This document shows positions 44,515 through 53,760 of a DNA stretch of 64,000 nt, piece by piece. Positions within the stretch are counted from its first letter, which is position 1. Every line of letters begins with the position of its first letter. Made by a program: the position numbers and the translations under genes. Source of the stretch: Njordibacter sp937773555. GTDB taxonomy: Bacteria; Pseudomonadota; Gammaproteobacteria; Pseudomonadales; Balneatricaceae. The notes under the pieces are model-generated. The model saw only the letters and a program-made list of their open reading frames with translations. It ran no database searches and was not told the origin of the DNA. The DNA lies in the NCBI RefSeq assembly GCF_047730085.1, contig NZ_CP159830.1, forward strand, positions 1,674,001 to 1,738,000. The letters are read 5' to 3'.

Positions 44515-45003
44515 CTAATCTATGGCGCCAATCCAGCGCAATGCAGCATTTGATCCTGTCGCAGAAAAAGAAGCCTCTATAGTTTGGCCCTCACTGTAAA
44601 TGAGTAGATTTATTAACGACTCTGCTTGAGAGATGGCCACTAACATAGGGGCTGTAATTGCGCCATAAAACACTGCACTAGGCCCTTGTTCAGCCACAAA
44701 CACTTGGCCACCAATAGTCATTTCTACCCGGTCAATTTGGCTTGGAATAATGTAATAAATAGAGCCATCTTGGCGCCGGTTAATTTGAAATTCAGTTGAA
44801 CCAAACCAGCCCACATCCATCACTGTTGTAGCATCAGAATACTTATGCTTTAACTCCCCACGCTGAAACACATGGCGTACCGCCCAATCGCCATAACAAT
44901 CATAAATAATATGGTCTGAGTGCATGGGCTTGTCGCATTGGCTAGGCCGGCCGGCATAACTGGTAACCGAAACCAACAGCAAAAGCACCAATAGCAAACG
45001 CAT
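44515..45003 (-). CDS. Exported protein, weakly IalB-like
   Basis: 162 residues from the ATG at 45003 with a leucine-rich signal peptide (MRLLLVLLLLVSVTSYAG). The mature part, with DCYGDWAVRHVFQRGE near its start, IYYIIPSQIDRVEMTIGGQ, and ASFSATGSNAALRWIG at the end, recalls invasion-associated locus B proteins (GDWxVRC...GFxxAL), but the cysteines of that family are mostly missing. It precedes the response regulator and may be a periplasmic partner of the sensor kinase. Family assignment is tentative. Confidence 0.55.
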   Translation of the reverse strand: MRLLLVLLLLVSVTSYAGRPSQCDKPMHSDHIIYDCYGDWAVRHVFQRGELKHKYSDATTVMDVGWFGSTEFQINRRQDGSIYYIIPSQIDRVEMTIGGQVFVAEQGPSAVFYGAITAPMLVAISQAESLINLLIYSEGQTIEASFSATGSNAALRWIGAID

Positions 45004-45252
45004 AGCAAGGTAATTAGGGTAGAGGCAGATCATAAAGGTGTGAGATATCTCTTGTGGCGCATGAGTTCAAAGCCAACTTAACAGTTCAAATGGTGCTCGC
45101 CAAGCGTATTTAGCCAATCACATCATAATTCACTGAATCTTCATGGTTAGAGCGATAGGGTTAAACCTAAGCTCTTAAAGCCATAACAAAGCTTAAAAAC
45201 CCATTAAGGCAAAAATAAACTTAGATAAAGTAACGTTTGTTAAATTTTAAGC

Positions 45253-45290
45253 AAAAAAAAGACGCCCTGCAAAGTAGGCCGTCTTTTTTT
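45253..45290. terminator. Terminator after tRNA-Val
   Basis: A stem GACGCCCTGC/GTAGGCCGTC with two mismatches is flanked by eight A and seven T, giving a U-tail on both strands. It lies 9 bases downstream of the tRNA on the reverse strand. Confidence 0.85.
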
Positions 45291-45298
45291 AACAATAG

Positions 45299-45374
45299 TG
45301 GTGGGTGATGACGGGTTCGAACCGCCGACCCTCTGCGTGTAAAGCAGATGCTCTCCCAACTGAGCTAATCACCC
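45299..45374 (-). tRNA. tRNA-Val (anticodon TAC)
   Basis: 76-nt cloverleaf on the reverse strand: acceptor GGGTGAT/ATCACCC, D-arm AGCTCAGTTGGGAGAGC, anticodon loop TTTACAC, T-arm with GGTTCGAACC, encoded CCA. Identical in sequence to the Val gene at 56145. Confidence 0.97.
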
Positions 45375-45423
45375 ACAAAACCAATAAACTTCGGTGTGTT
45401 ACCGCTATTAAATCAGTGCGCAC

Positions 45424-45451
45424 ATTATAAGGTAATGGTATCTTAGGTCAA
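45424..45451 (-). promoter_or_regulatory. Sigma70 promoter of tRNA-Val
   Basis: On the reverse strand TTGACC (45446-45451) and perfect TATAAT (45424-45429) with a 16-base spacer, followed by a GC-rich GTGCGC as in stringently controlled promoters. A start near 45417 leaves a leader of about 42 bases. Confidence 0.8.
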
Positions 45452-45572
45452 TGATTAAATTGAGTTAATTTTTCGAAACTGGCAATGGCAGATAATTCTC
45501 TCATGGCAGGCTATAATGCTCAGCTGTTTTAATACATTGGCAAATTTTGCCTCCACTACATAGGAATCTTTC

Positions 45573-46769
45573 ATGGTTATCAAACCTCGCGTTCGTGGCT
45601 TTATGTGCATTACGTCCCACCCTGCTGGCTGCGAAGCCAATGTACAAAGCCAGATCGACTATGTCACCCAACGGGGCGTTTTAGATAGCGGTCCAAAAAA
45701 GGTACTTGTGATTGGGGCCTCTACTGGTTATGGGCTTGCATCACGTATTACTGCGGCTTTTGCTAGCAATGCAGATACCCTAGGTTTGTTCTTTGAAAAA
45801 GAAGGCACAGAGAAGAAACCAGCCACTGCCGGCTGGTACAACTCTGCAGCTTTTCATAAAGCTGCAGACGCCAAAGGCTTATATGCAAAAAGTATTAATG
45901 GCGATGCTTTTTCTGATGCCCTCAAGCAAACGACCATAGACACCATAAAAGCAGACTTAGGCCAAGTTGACCTGGTGGTTTATAGTCTTGCGTCTCCTCG
46001 CCGCCAGCACCCTAAAACCGGTGCAGTGCATATGTCTACGTTAAAGCCCATTGGTAAAGACGTGATTCAGCAAGGTGTAGATACAGATAAGGGCATTATT
46101 AAAGAGTTTGTCATTGGTGCAGCTAACCAAGAAGAAATTGATAACACTGTTGCGGTAATGGGCGGCGAAGATTGGCAAATGTGGATTAGCGCATTAAGCG
46201 ACGCTGGCGTTCTGGCTGTTGGGTGTAAGACAACCGCTTTCACCTACGTAGGCGAAAAAATAACCCGCGACATCTACTGGGATGGCACGATTGGCCAAGC
46301 TAAAAAAGACTTAGACCTTAAGGTGGTTGGCATTCGTAAGCAGATGAATGCCATTGATGGTGATGCTCGTGTTTCTGTGCTTAAAGCAGTGGTAACTCAG
46401 GCGAGTGCAGCCATACCAGTAATGCCACTTTATCTGGGGTTATTGTTTAAGGTAATGAAGGCTGAAGGCACTCATGAAGGCTGTATTGAACAAATTGACC
46501 TACTCTTTCGTGAAAGCTTGTATGGCACTCAACCCCAGCAAGATAAAGAAGGCCGTTTAAGGGCTGATTACAAAGAATTAGAACCCCATGTGCAAGCCAA
46601 AGTGGAAGCTCTTTGGGCTAAAATTACTGATGAAAACTTATTTGAGGTCAGTGATATGGCAGGCTATAAAGAGGAGTTTTTACGCCTTTTTGGCTTTGGC
46701 GTTGATGGCGTAAATTACGAAGCAGACGTTAACCCTGAAGTCACAATTACTAACCTTATTAGCGCTTAG
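45573..46769 (+). CDS. fabV: Trans-2-enoyl-ACP/CoA reductase FabV
   Basis: NADH-dependent enoyl reductase that completes each round of type II fatty acid elongation. 398 residues. FabV features: opening MVIKPRVRGFMCITSHPAGC, nucleotide fold VLVIGASTGYGLASRI, YSLASPRRQHPKTG, and the Tyr-x8-Lys active site around TAFTYVGEKITRDIYWDGTIGQAK. AGGAA precedes the ATG. The stand-alone gene begins 199 bases from tRNA-Val. FabV is less sensitive to triclosan than FabI. Confidence 0.96.
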   Translation: MVIKPRVRGFMCITSHPAGCEANVQSQIDYVTQRGVLDSGPKKVLVIGASTGYGLASRITAAFASNADTLGLFFEKEGTEKKPATAGWYNSAAFHKAADAKGLYAKSINGDAFSDALKQTTIDTIKADLGQVDLVVYSLASPRRQHPKTGAVHMSTLKPIGKDVIQQGVDTDKGIIKEFVIGAANQEEIDNTVAVMGGEDWQMWISALSDAGVLAVGCKTTAFTYVGEKITRDIYWDGTIGQAKKDLDLKVVGIRKQMNAIDGDARVSVLKAVVTQASAAIPVMPLYLGLLFKVMKAEGTHEGCIEQIDLLFRESLYGTQPQQDKEGRLRADYKELEPHVQAKVEALWAKITDENLFEVSDMAGYKEEFLRLFGFGVDGVNYEADVNPEVTITNLISA

Positions 46770-46803
46770 TTTAAGGTCAATTAAGATATAAAAAAGCGCT
46801 AAT
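46758..46803 (+). promoter_or_regulatory. Hairpin between fabV and the GGDEF-EAL gene
   Basis: ATTAGCGCTT (46758-46767) and AAGCGCTAAT (46794-46803) are perfect 10-bp arms with a 26-base loop. The right arm ends directly before the AUG at 46805, so in mRNA read through from fabV it would cover the ribosome-binding region. Confidence 0.5.
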
Positions 46804-46804
46804 C

Positions 46805-49162
46805 ATGATACAACAAAAGCCTTCATTTATCGCTAGAAACATTAGGGTATGTGCCTACCTTGGGCTACTCCTGGGCGTGGCTTTTGTTAATATATATTCT
46901 TATTATACAAGCTTACTAACTAATCCTGTAGAGCATACATGGGTGATTATCTGTTTTGCAGCTGCGCTTTTGATTTCACCCTTAAAGCAATGGCCAAGCG
47001 TTGTTTCTACGATTATTCTAAGTCATACATATTGGCAGCTAATACTCTACAAGGCTGAAGTAGACTGGTTCATGGTACTTTTGGAATTAGTTGCCAGTGC
47101 ATATCTCGCTTTTTACGCTAAGCATTTTAGCAATAGCTGGCAGCCGTCAGATTTCACTGGCGATATTATAAGCTACTTGCCAATAATTGTACCTGGTTAC
47201 TTTATCTACGGCGTATTTTTAGCATTTAGACAATGGTTAATACATCAAAAGGACTCCAGAAATTTCATTGTCACTACAGACTTTTTTCTTCATCACTTAC
47301 ACCTACTAGAATTTGCTGTGGGCGTAAATCTCACATTTTTAATACTCCACTGGTATCGCAACAAATTTATTGTGGCATTTAATCCCTTTCCATACGCCAT
47401 TATTATATTTACACACCTAGCCTGCTTTTACGTTTGGCCAAGTAATTTGGCACCCCTTTTGTTAATCATGACTGCTTCAGTTTATTATATGGGCCTACGC
47501 GGCATCACTTTCCCCAGTTTAATTGTGTCACTGTCCCTGCCCTTCATTGCTTACAGAAGTGGTACGCTGCTAGATTATGTTAACGAACTAAATTATGCGT
47601 TTCTGATATTTTTTTCTGGTTTACTGGGCATCATAATTTTTAATGTTGCTGAGGCAGCTAAGAAAGGTGAATCTTATCGAGTTATGCTTTCAAAAAGCAA
47701 CCTTACTGGCTTTTCTATAGCACTATTAGAAGTTGACACATTACGATCTCAGCTCAAAGAAAAAAACCAAGAAATTAGCCAAGCATATGCTCAACTAGAG
47801 AAAACTTATAGTGATTTAGAACAAAAAAATAGTCGCTTAAATACGCTCACCACATCGCTGTCAAGGGTCAGTCAATCCTACAAAAAATTGGCAGAAATAG
47901 ACCAACTTACTCAGTTAAAATCACGCCATTATTTTTACAATTATTTAGCCGATGGCAGTCGAAAACAACCATATTTGCTAATATTAATTGATTTAGATAA
48001 CTTTAAAAGAATTAATGACTATCATGGCCACAGTGCCGGAGACGAACTACTTAAACAGTGTGCTAGCGTGTTAAATAACCTGGTGCCCAAAGATAGTTTC
48101 ACTGCCCGCATTGGTGGAGAAGAATTTTGTATTGTCCTAGCAAATAAGGACATTTATGAAGCGCAAACATTTGCAAGCCAGATAAGGCATCACATACGCA
48201 ACACCAAGGCTAATGAATCGGCTTCATACATCTACTGTACTGCAAGCATAGGGGTAGCCGAACTGGCCATAGACTCTGCACTTAAGGAGGCAATGGGGCT
48301 CGCTGACAAAGCCCTTTATCAATCAAAATCTGAAGGCAAAAATAGAACCACCCTGGCCAATGAATTATTTATTCGACAACTCAGGATCGACCAAACTAAA
48401 CCTAACTTAAACGCTGTGATCGAGGGCCTAAAAGCGGGTGAATTTGAGCTTTATATTCAACCTATTTGCAACAACAGCACCCAAAAGGCAGTGGGTTTTG
48501 AAAGTTTAATGCGTTGGCACCGGGCAGATGGTTCCATACTTTCCCCCAACGATTTTTTAGACCTTGCCCTATCACCTGAAGCTTACCCACTTTTTAAAGC
48601 GATTTCCCTGGCTCAATTGGTAACCATACTTAAGCATTTAATCAACCGTGATGAAGACTATTACTTATCCTTTAACACAGACAATACATTTATCAATTCC
48701 ACAGAGTTTGTTACAGACTTAATTAACCAATTTAAGCTTGCCCAAGTAAATTTAAATTGTTTGGTGCTTGAATTGCCAGAAAAAACAGCCCTAGTCAACA
48801 TGGAACGGGCATTAAACAATATTGACTTATTACAAAAAAATGGCGTTGTTATTGCCTTAGATGATTTTGGTATGGAACATTCAAATATGGACCGTATACG
48901 CGACATTCCTGCAGACATTATAAAAATAGATCGCAGTTTTATTACAAATATGGAAGGTAACCGCCGTAGTCTAGCCATCATAAAGGCGTTGGTTAGTATG
49001 GCTAAAGAACTTAACTTTGAGATTATTGCCGAGGGCATTGAAACCCAAGCCCAGGCAATAATACTTACCCAGGCGGGCATTACGAGAGCGCAAGGTTACT
49101 TCTATGGCCGCCCAAAACCAGCAGCCTATTGGCTAGAGCAGATCGACAGTGGACACATTTAA
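46805..49162 (+). CDS. Membrane GGDEF-EAL protein (first of tandem pair)
   Basis: Cyclic-di-GMP protein, 785 residues. An N-terminal membrane sensor of about 275 residues with roughly eight helices (MASE-like but not one I recognise), a coiled coil at about 305-365, a GGDEF domain with GGEEF at 437-441 and an EAL domain in which EAL is replaced by ESL (566-568). DDFG, AEGIET and other metal-site residues remain. The GGEEF site should make c-di-GMP; phosphodiesterase activity is uncertain. It is a paralog of the next gene. No ribosome site is evident. Confidence 0.9.
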   Translation: MIQQKPSFIARNIRVCAYLGLLLGVAFVNIYSYYTSLLTNPVEHTWVIICFAAALLISPLKQWPSVVSTIILSHTYWQLILYKAEVDWFMVLLELVASAYLAFYAKHFSNSWQPSDFTGDIISYLPIIVPGYFIYGVFLAFRQWLIHQKDSRNFIVTTDFFLHHLHLLEFAVGVNLTFLILHWYRNKFIVAFNPFPYAIIIFTHLACFYVWPSNLAPLLLIMTASVYYMGLRGITFPSLIVSLSLPFIAYRSGTLLDYVNELNYAFLIFFSGLLGIIIFNVAEAAKKGESYRVMLSKSNLTGFSIALLEVDTLRSQLKEKNQEISQAYAQLEKTYSDLEQKNSRLNTLTTSLSRVSQSYKKLAEIDQLTQLKSRHYFYNYLADGSRKQPYLLILIDLDNFKRINDYHGHSAGDELLKQCASVLNNLVPKDSFTARIGGEEFCIVLANKDIYEAQTFASQIRHHIRNTKANESASYIYCTASIGVAELAIDSALKEAMGLADKALYQSKSEGKNRTTLANELFIRQLRIDQTKPNLNAVIEGLKAGEFELYIQPICNNSTQKAVGFESLMRWHRADGSILSPNDFLDLALSPEAYPLFKAISLAQLVTILKHLINRDEDYYLSFNTDNTFINSTEFVTDLINQFKLAQVNLNCLVLELPEKTALVNMERALNNIDLLQKNGVVIALDDFGMEHSNMDRIRDIPADIIKIDRSFITNMEGNRRSLAIIKALVSMAKELNFEIIAEGIETQAQAIILTQAGITRAQGYFYGRPKPAAYWLEQIDSGHI

Positions 49163-49263
49163 TTACACTGGCAAGTGCACATTTTATTTTATAGGCTATC
49201 GTTAGGGGTATAACAAGACACGTTATCACTCCCCCTTTAAAGGTATAAAAGGCCACTATTACA

Positions 49264-51597
49264 ATGCAACAAAATAAGTCCTTAATCGCCAGAAAAACTA
49301 AACTATATTCTTATCTTGGGATGGTTTTAGCAGTCGCTGTTGTTAATTTCTATACTTCTTTTATAGGTGAGCTTACTCACCAACACGATCAAACCTGGGA
49401 GGTTGTTTGCTTTACCAGCATTCTTTATCTGGCGCCTATACGGTACTGGAAGAAGGTTATTTTCACACTAGTTATAAGCCATATTTTTTGGCAACTATGG
49501 ATTTTTGGAAGCAACATAAATTGGCCCTTATTAGCTTTTAAATTGGCTTCCGGCCTATGCATTGCTTTTTCTGCTAAGTATTTTGGCAGTATGTGGAAGC
49601 CCTCTGATTTTACTGGTAACGCATTTACTTATCTACCCGGGTTACTGCCAATTTTTTTGATATATTTTGCAACCTCGTTACTACAGCATGAGTATGAATC
49701 TGGCCATCAACAATTACTATTAGCGTTTGACTTGGCATTTTTAATGGCGCATTTACACCTGTTAGAATTTTCAGTAGTGGGTAGCTTTACGTTTTTAATA
49801 CTGCAATGGTATCGTCGTCAATTTACTTGGCCAAAAAAGTCCTACTATGCGATGGCTGCCATTACAGCGCATTTAGCCTGCCTTTATATTTGGCCAACAA
49901 ATTTAGCACCACTGGCTGCTATTCTGGCTGTTTCATTATTGTACACTGGCCTGCAAGGAATTGCTTTTCCCAGCATCATTTCGGTACTGGCCTTACCTTT
50001 TTTAATTTATGAAGGTGCAAGCCTACAAGGTCAAATTAACCAGTTCGATTATGCATTACTCATTCTTGTGTCAGCGGCAATGGGCTTAATCCGTGACGGT
50101 TTTTTTGCTGCAGCAAAAAAAGGGGAGCCCTATAGGGTTTTAATTTCAAAATCAGGGGCAGTGGGTTTAACAATGACATCGCCAGAAGTTGATGCACTGC
50201 AGTTACAGCTAACAGAAAAAAATCGACAGATTAATCAAACTTATATTGAATTAGAGCAAAAAAATGATGCCTTGCGAAGGCTCACAAGCTCTCTAAAGGC
50301 CCAAAAAGAAACCTATAAAAATTTAGTAGAAATTGACGAACTGACTGGGCTTAAATCGCGACGTTACTTTTCAAACTACTTAGCGGATGGTGTTCGCAAA
50401 TGTCCATACACACTGTTGATGATCGATTTAGATGATTTTAAAGGCGTTAACGATATCTACGGACACCATGCAGGAGACAAACTACTTAAAGCCTACGGTC
50501 AAGTCATGACTCTAACAACAAACCACTTCGGTTTTACTGCCCGCCTTGGTGGAGAGGAGTTTTGTATGGCGTTAGAAAGTACGAGTTTGCTTGAAGCACA
50601 AACCATTGCAGAACGCTTGAGGCAAGGTATAAGCCAAACAACCGTTTCTTTTTCGGGTGTGGACATCTGCCGAAGCGCAAGCATTGGTGTGGCCGAACTG
50701 GCCATAGGCTCACAAATTAAAGACGCAATGAGCCTTGCTGACAAGGCGCTCTATCAATCAAAAGCCAAAGGTAAAAATAGGACAACCGTGGCGAATCATT
50801 GGTTTATTGCACAATTGGAAAAAAATAAAGCATACCCCAAGCTAGAGGCTATTTTAAAAGGTTTAATCAAGGGTGAGTTTAAGCTAAATATTCAACCTAT
50901 CTGCGACAACAGTACCCAAAAAGCGGTCGGTTTTGAAGCTTTAATGCGCTGGCATCAGGCAGATGGTTCTATACTCACACCGGATTACTTTTTAGATATT
51001 GCTCTGTCACCTTTAGCTTACCCAACATTTAAGGCCACTGCTCTGGCTCAATTGGCACCCATTCTTAGAGATTTAGTTAACAGTAACTCAGATTATTATT
51101 TATCGTTTAACACAGACAACACTTTTATTAATTCCACTGAGTTTGTTGCCGACTTAATCACCCAGTTTAAACTTGCTCAAGTGAATCTAAATCGTTTGGT
51201 ACTAGAGTTGCCAGAAAAAACTGCACTAGGCAACATGGAAAAGGCATTAAGCAACATCAAATTACTGCAACAAAGTGGCATTGGTATTGCCTTAGATGAT
51301 TTTGGTATGGAACATTCAAATATGGACCGTATACGCGACATTCCTGCCGACATCATAAAAATAGATCGTAGTTTTATTGCAAAAATGGAGAAAAACCCAC
51401 GTAGCTTAGCCATTATAAAAGCGTTGGTTACTATGGCTAAAGAACTTAACTTTGAGATCATTGCCGAGGGCATTGAAACCCAAGCCCAAGCGATAATATT
51501 AGCAGACTCTGGCATTACCAAAGGCCAGGGTTACTTTTATGGCCACCCCAAAACAGTCAACTATTGGCTAGATCAGATTAAGGAAGGGCTCATTTAA
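49264..51597 (+). CDS. Membrane GGDEF-EAL protein (second of tandem pair)
   Basis: 777-residue paralog of the preceding gene with the same layout: multi-helix membrane sensor (about 1-280), coiled coil, GGDEF domain (GGEEF at 429-433) and EAL domain with an intact EAL (558-560), LEITE-like LELPEK, DDFGMEHSN and AEGIET. Both enzymatic activities are plausible. Long stretches of DNA in the EAL part are identical to the first copy (for example 51285-51346 with 48851-48912), showing a recent duplication or gene conversion. The 3' end overlaps that of convergent msrP by four bases. Confidence 0.9.
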   Translation: MQQNKSLIARKTKLYSYLGMVLAVAVVNFYTSFIGELTHQHDQTWEVVCFTSILYLAPIRYWKKVIFTLVISHIFWQLWIFGSNINWPLLAFKLASGLCIAFSAKYFGSMWKPSDFTGNAFTYLPGLLPIFLIYFATSLLQHEYESGHQQLLLAFDLAFLMAHLHLLEFSVVGSFTFLILQWYRRQFTWPKKSYYAMAAITAHLACLYIWPTNLAPLAAILAVSLLYTGLQGIAFPSIISVLALPFLIYEGASLQGQINQFDYALLILVSAAMGLIRDGFFAAAKKGEPYRVLISKSGAVGLTMTSPEVDALQLQLTEKNRQINQTYIELEQKNDALRRLTSSLKAQKETYKNLVEIDELTGLKSRRYFSNYLADGVRKCPYTLLMIDLDDFKGVNDIYGHHAGDKLLKAYGQVMTLTTNHFGFTARLGGEEFCMALESTSLLEAQTIAERLRQGISQTTVSFSGVDICRSASIGVAELAIGSQIKDAMSLADKALYQSKAKGKNRTTVANHWFIAQLEKNKAYPKLEAILKGLIKGEFKLNIQPICDNSTQKAVGFEALMRWHQADGSILTPDYFLDIALSPLAYPTFKATALAQLAPILRDLVNSNSDYYLSFNTDNTFINSTEFVADLITQFKLAQVNLNRLVLELPEKTALGNMEKALSNIKLLQQSGIGIALDDFGMEHSNMDRIRDIPADIIKIDRSFIAKMEKNPRSLAIIKALVTMAKELNFEIIAEGIETQAQAIILADSGITKGQGYFYGHPKTVNYWLDQIKEGLI

Positions 51598-52487
51598 TAA
51601 AAATACCGCCGGTCTGACAAAGCGCCATAAAGGTGTGCCACTTCGTTGGCGTAACCATTATAAAGCTGAGTGCGCTGTCGGCCATACTCCCCAATCACAC
51701 GTTCAGACCCTTGAGACCAACGTGGATGATCATGATCTGGGTTCACGTTAGCATAAAAACCATATTCTCTTGGGTTTTGCTGCCACCAAGTGGTTTTAGG
51801 CATCTGTTCCACTAATTCAATACGCACAATAGACTTAGCCGACTTAAAGCCGTATTTCCAAGGTAAAACTAGACGAATGGGCGCACCCGTTTGCTGCTCT
51901 AAGGGTTTATCATAAATACCAGTAGCAAGTAAGGCCAAAGGATTCATCGCTTCCTCAATGGTTAAGCCCTCAGTGTAGGGGCCTCCAGACCAATCGGCAT
52001 TAGGCATTTGAGTTTTATCGTTGGCAGTAATAAAACGCACATACTTTGCACGACTATTAGGTTGCGCTGCGGTTATCAGCTTATGCAGTGGTATACCATT
52101 CCAAGGGATCACCATAGACCATGCTTCTACGCACCTAAAACGGTGCACATGGGACTCTATAGCATACTCCCCGTAGATATCAGCTAGATCGTAAGCGCCC
52201 TTCTTATCGGCCCCTGCCCCTGTGATTTCCACAGTCCAAGGTGAAGTTATTAGCGTTTTAGCTGCTTCAGAAGGATCACTTTTTTCGAAGCCAAATTCAT
52301 AGTAGTTGTTATAGCTGTTAATCGTTTCCAAGGGTGTCGGTTTAAGTGGTTCAGATGCATCTGCACTCGCTAGTAAAGAACCTGCCAATGGCAGGGTTAT
52401 GGCCGCAGCAATACCGCTAGCAATAAAGTGCCTCCGGTTACGGAAATTATGTTCAGAAGTGATCATAGAATGGGGAATAGGTTTCAT
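51594..52487 (-). CDS. msrP: Periplasmic methionine-sulfoxide reductase, Mo-enzyme subunit MsrP
   Basis: Repairs oxidised methionine in periplasmic proteins; 297 residues. Twin-arginine signal with RR at 18-19 (FRNRRHFIASG), sulfite-oxidase fold, and Mo-pterin ligand Cys119 in HRFRCVEAWSMVIPW. Other marks: LPWKYGFKSAKSIVRIEL and NPREYGFYANVNPDHDHPRWSQ. The heme membrane partner MsrQ, normally next door, is not seen. Its cofactor would come from the moeA/moaB pathway at 4-6 kb. Confidence 0.93.
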   Translation of the reverse strand: MKPIPHSMITSEHNFRNRRHFIASGIAAAITLPLAGSLLASADASEPLKPTPLETINSYNNYYEFGFEKSDPSEAAKTLITSPWTVEITGAGADKKGAYDLADIYGEYAIESHVHRFRCVEAWSMVIPWNGIPLHKLITAAQPNSRAKYVRFITANDKTQMPNADWSGGPYTEGLTIEEAMNPLALLATGIYDKPLEQQTGAPIRLVLPWKYGFKSAKSIVRIELVEQMPKTTWWQQNPREYGFYANVNPDHDHPRWSQGSERVIGEYGRQRTQLYNGYANEVAHLYGALSDRRYFY

Positions 52488-52641
52488 AGTGCAGCCTTAT
52501 TAAACTAGTTTAGCTTAGTTAGTTAATCTTACGTCAGTGTTAACGTAATAGATTCAAACGGTGCTGATTTTATACTCAGTTGCAGTTTCAAGTTTTTTAA
52601 GACTCTAAGTTGAGCTCTTACGTTCTTTAGCGGCCCTTTAG

Positions 52642-53505
52642 TTACATAACACTAGGCTCCAGACATTCCCCGCTGATGGTAATTCGGTGCATCAAACGAA
52701 ATTCACCATCATAATCATTTAGTGCACAGTGCTGGGTCGCACGATTATCCCATATTGCCATCGAACCTTGAGTCCATTTAAACCGACAGGTAAATTCGTT
52801 TTTGTATGCATGTAAATATAAGTAATCCAAAAGCGGCTGCGATTCTTGCTTACTCCAACCTTCAAACTTCACTGTGAAGTCGCCATTTACATAAAGTGCC
52901 AGTTTTCCAGAGAGTGGGTGCTTTATTACTACAGGGTGCACCGCATCTTGTGTGGCCTTTGTGACATTACCTAACCGACCTTCCACATCATCCAAGCCCA
53001 CATAGGCTGTGGCACCAAAAGCATGGCGGCTAGAGTGTTCAGCACGCATCCGATTTAAGGTGTTTTTCATGCCATCAGACAAATGGTCATAGGCTGCATA
53101 CATGCTTGAAAACAATGTATCTCCACCCACCTTAGGAACTGCTCGGGCGTATAAAATAGACCCCATTGCAGGCGCATAATCGTAGCTATGATCTGTATGC
53201 CAAGATGAACCAATATTTGATTTTTGGTGCACTTCTTTACGCACTTCTGCGATCACAGGGTGGCTTGCTACTGCTTGGAAAAAACGATTAACCGTTATTT
53301 CTCCCCAACGTTCTGCAAACTCAATGTGCTGATCGGGTGTGATATTTTGATTTCGCATAAAAATAACACCGTGAGCTACAAATGCCTGTTTCACTTCCAA
53401 AAATTGTTGCTTGCTTAAGCCCTCTGCGATATTTATACCACTTATTTCGGCACCTACAAAGCGGCTTAACGGTGTTACTAAAATTGTTTTGTACCCTGTT
53501 GTCAT
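52642..53505 (-). CDS. TauD/TfdA-family Fe(II)/2-oxoglutarate dioxygenase
   Basis: 287 residues from the ATG at 53505; an ATG 36 bases earlier is less family-like. Iron ligands are His103 and Asp105 (SWHTDHSY) and a distal His in NRATQHCALND; the 2-oxoglutarate arginine is in MHRITISGE. TauD relatives release sulfite from taurine, or cleave herbicides, carnitine precursors and other acids. No ABC transporter for taurine is adjacent. The substrate is therefore open. Confidence 0.88.
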   Translation of the reverse strand: MTTGYKTILVTPLSRFVGAEISGINIAEGLSKQQFLEVKQAFVAHGVIFMRNQNITPDQHIEFAERWGEITVNRFFQAVASHPVIAEVRKEVHQKSNIGSSWHTDHSYDYAPAMGSILYARAVPKVGGDTLFSSMYAAYDHLSDGMKNTLNRMRAEHSSRHAFGATAYVGLDDVEGRLGNVTKATQDAVHPVVIKHPLSGKLALYVNGDFTVKFEGWSKQESQPLLDYLYLHAYKNEFTCRFKWTQGSMAIWDNRATQHCALNDYDGEFRLMHRITISGECLEPSVM

Positions 53506-53760
53506 ACTAACCAACCTTACATAGTTCTGGGCGGTAGCCATGGGACCTGCCGAAAATTTCAGCTCGAGTGTACCACTAGTAGGTGAGCAGTTGCGGTAAA
53601 AGGTGTTGGGTTCTTTTTGCGTTCATTAAATATGTTAACACTAGATTTTTTAATAGACGACCCTATTGTATTTGCCACAGAGGTTGTTAACTTAAAACCA
53701 TTAAAGCATGCCCATATCAGGTGTGTGTCCCGCCTTAGTATGTAGATAAGGGATAACCAT

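Noticed and set aside
48661..49080. 139-residue frame opposite the first GGDEF-EAL gene, with a similar frame opposite the second
   Set aside because: The similarity between the two antisense frames only reflects the duplicated EAL coding sequence.
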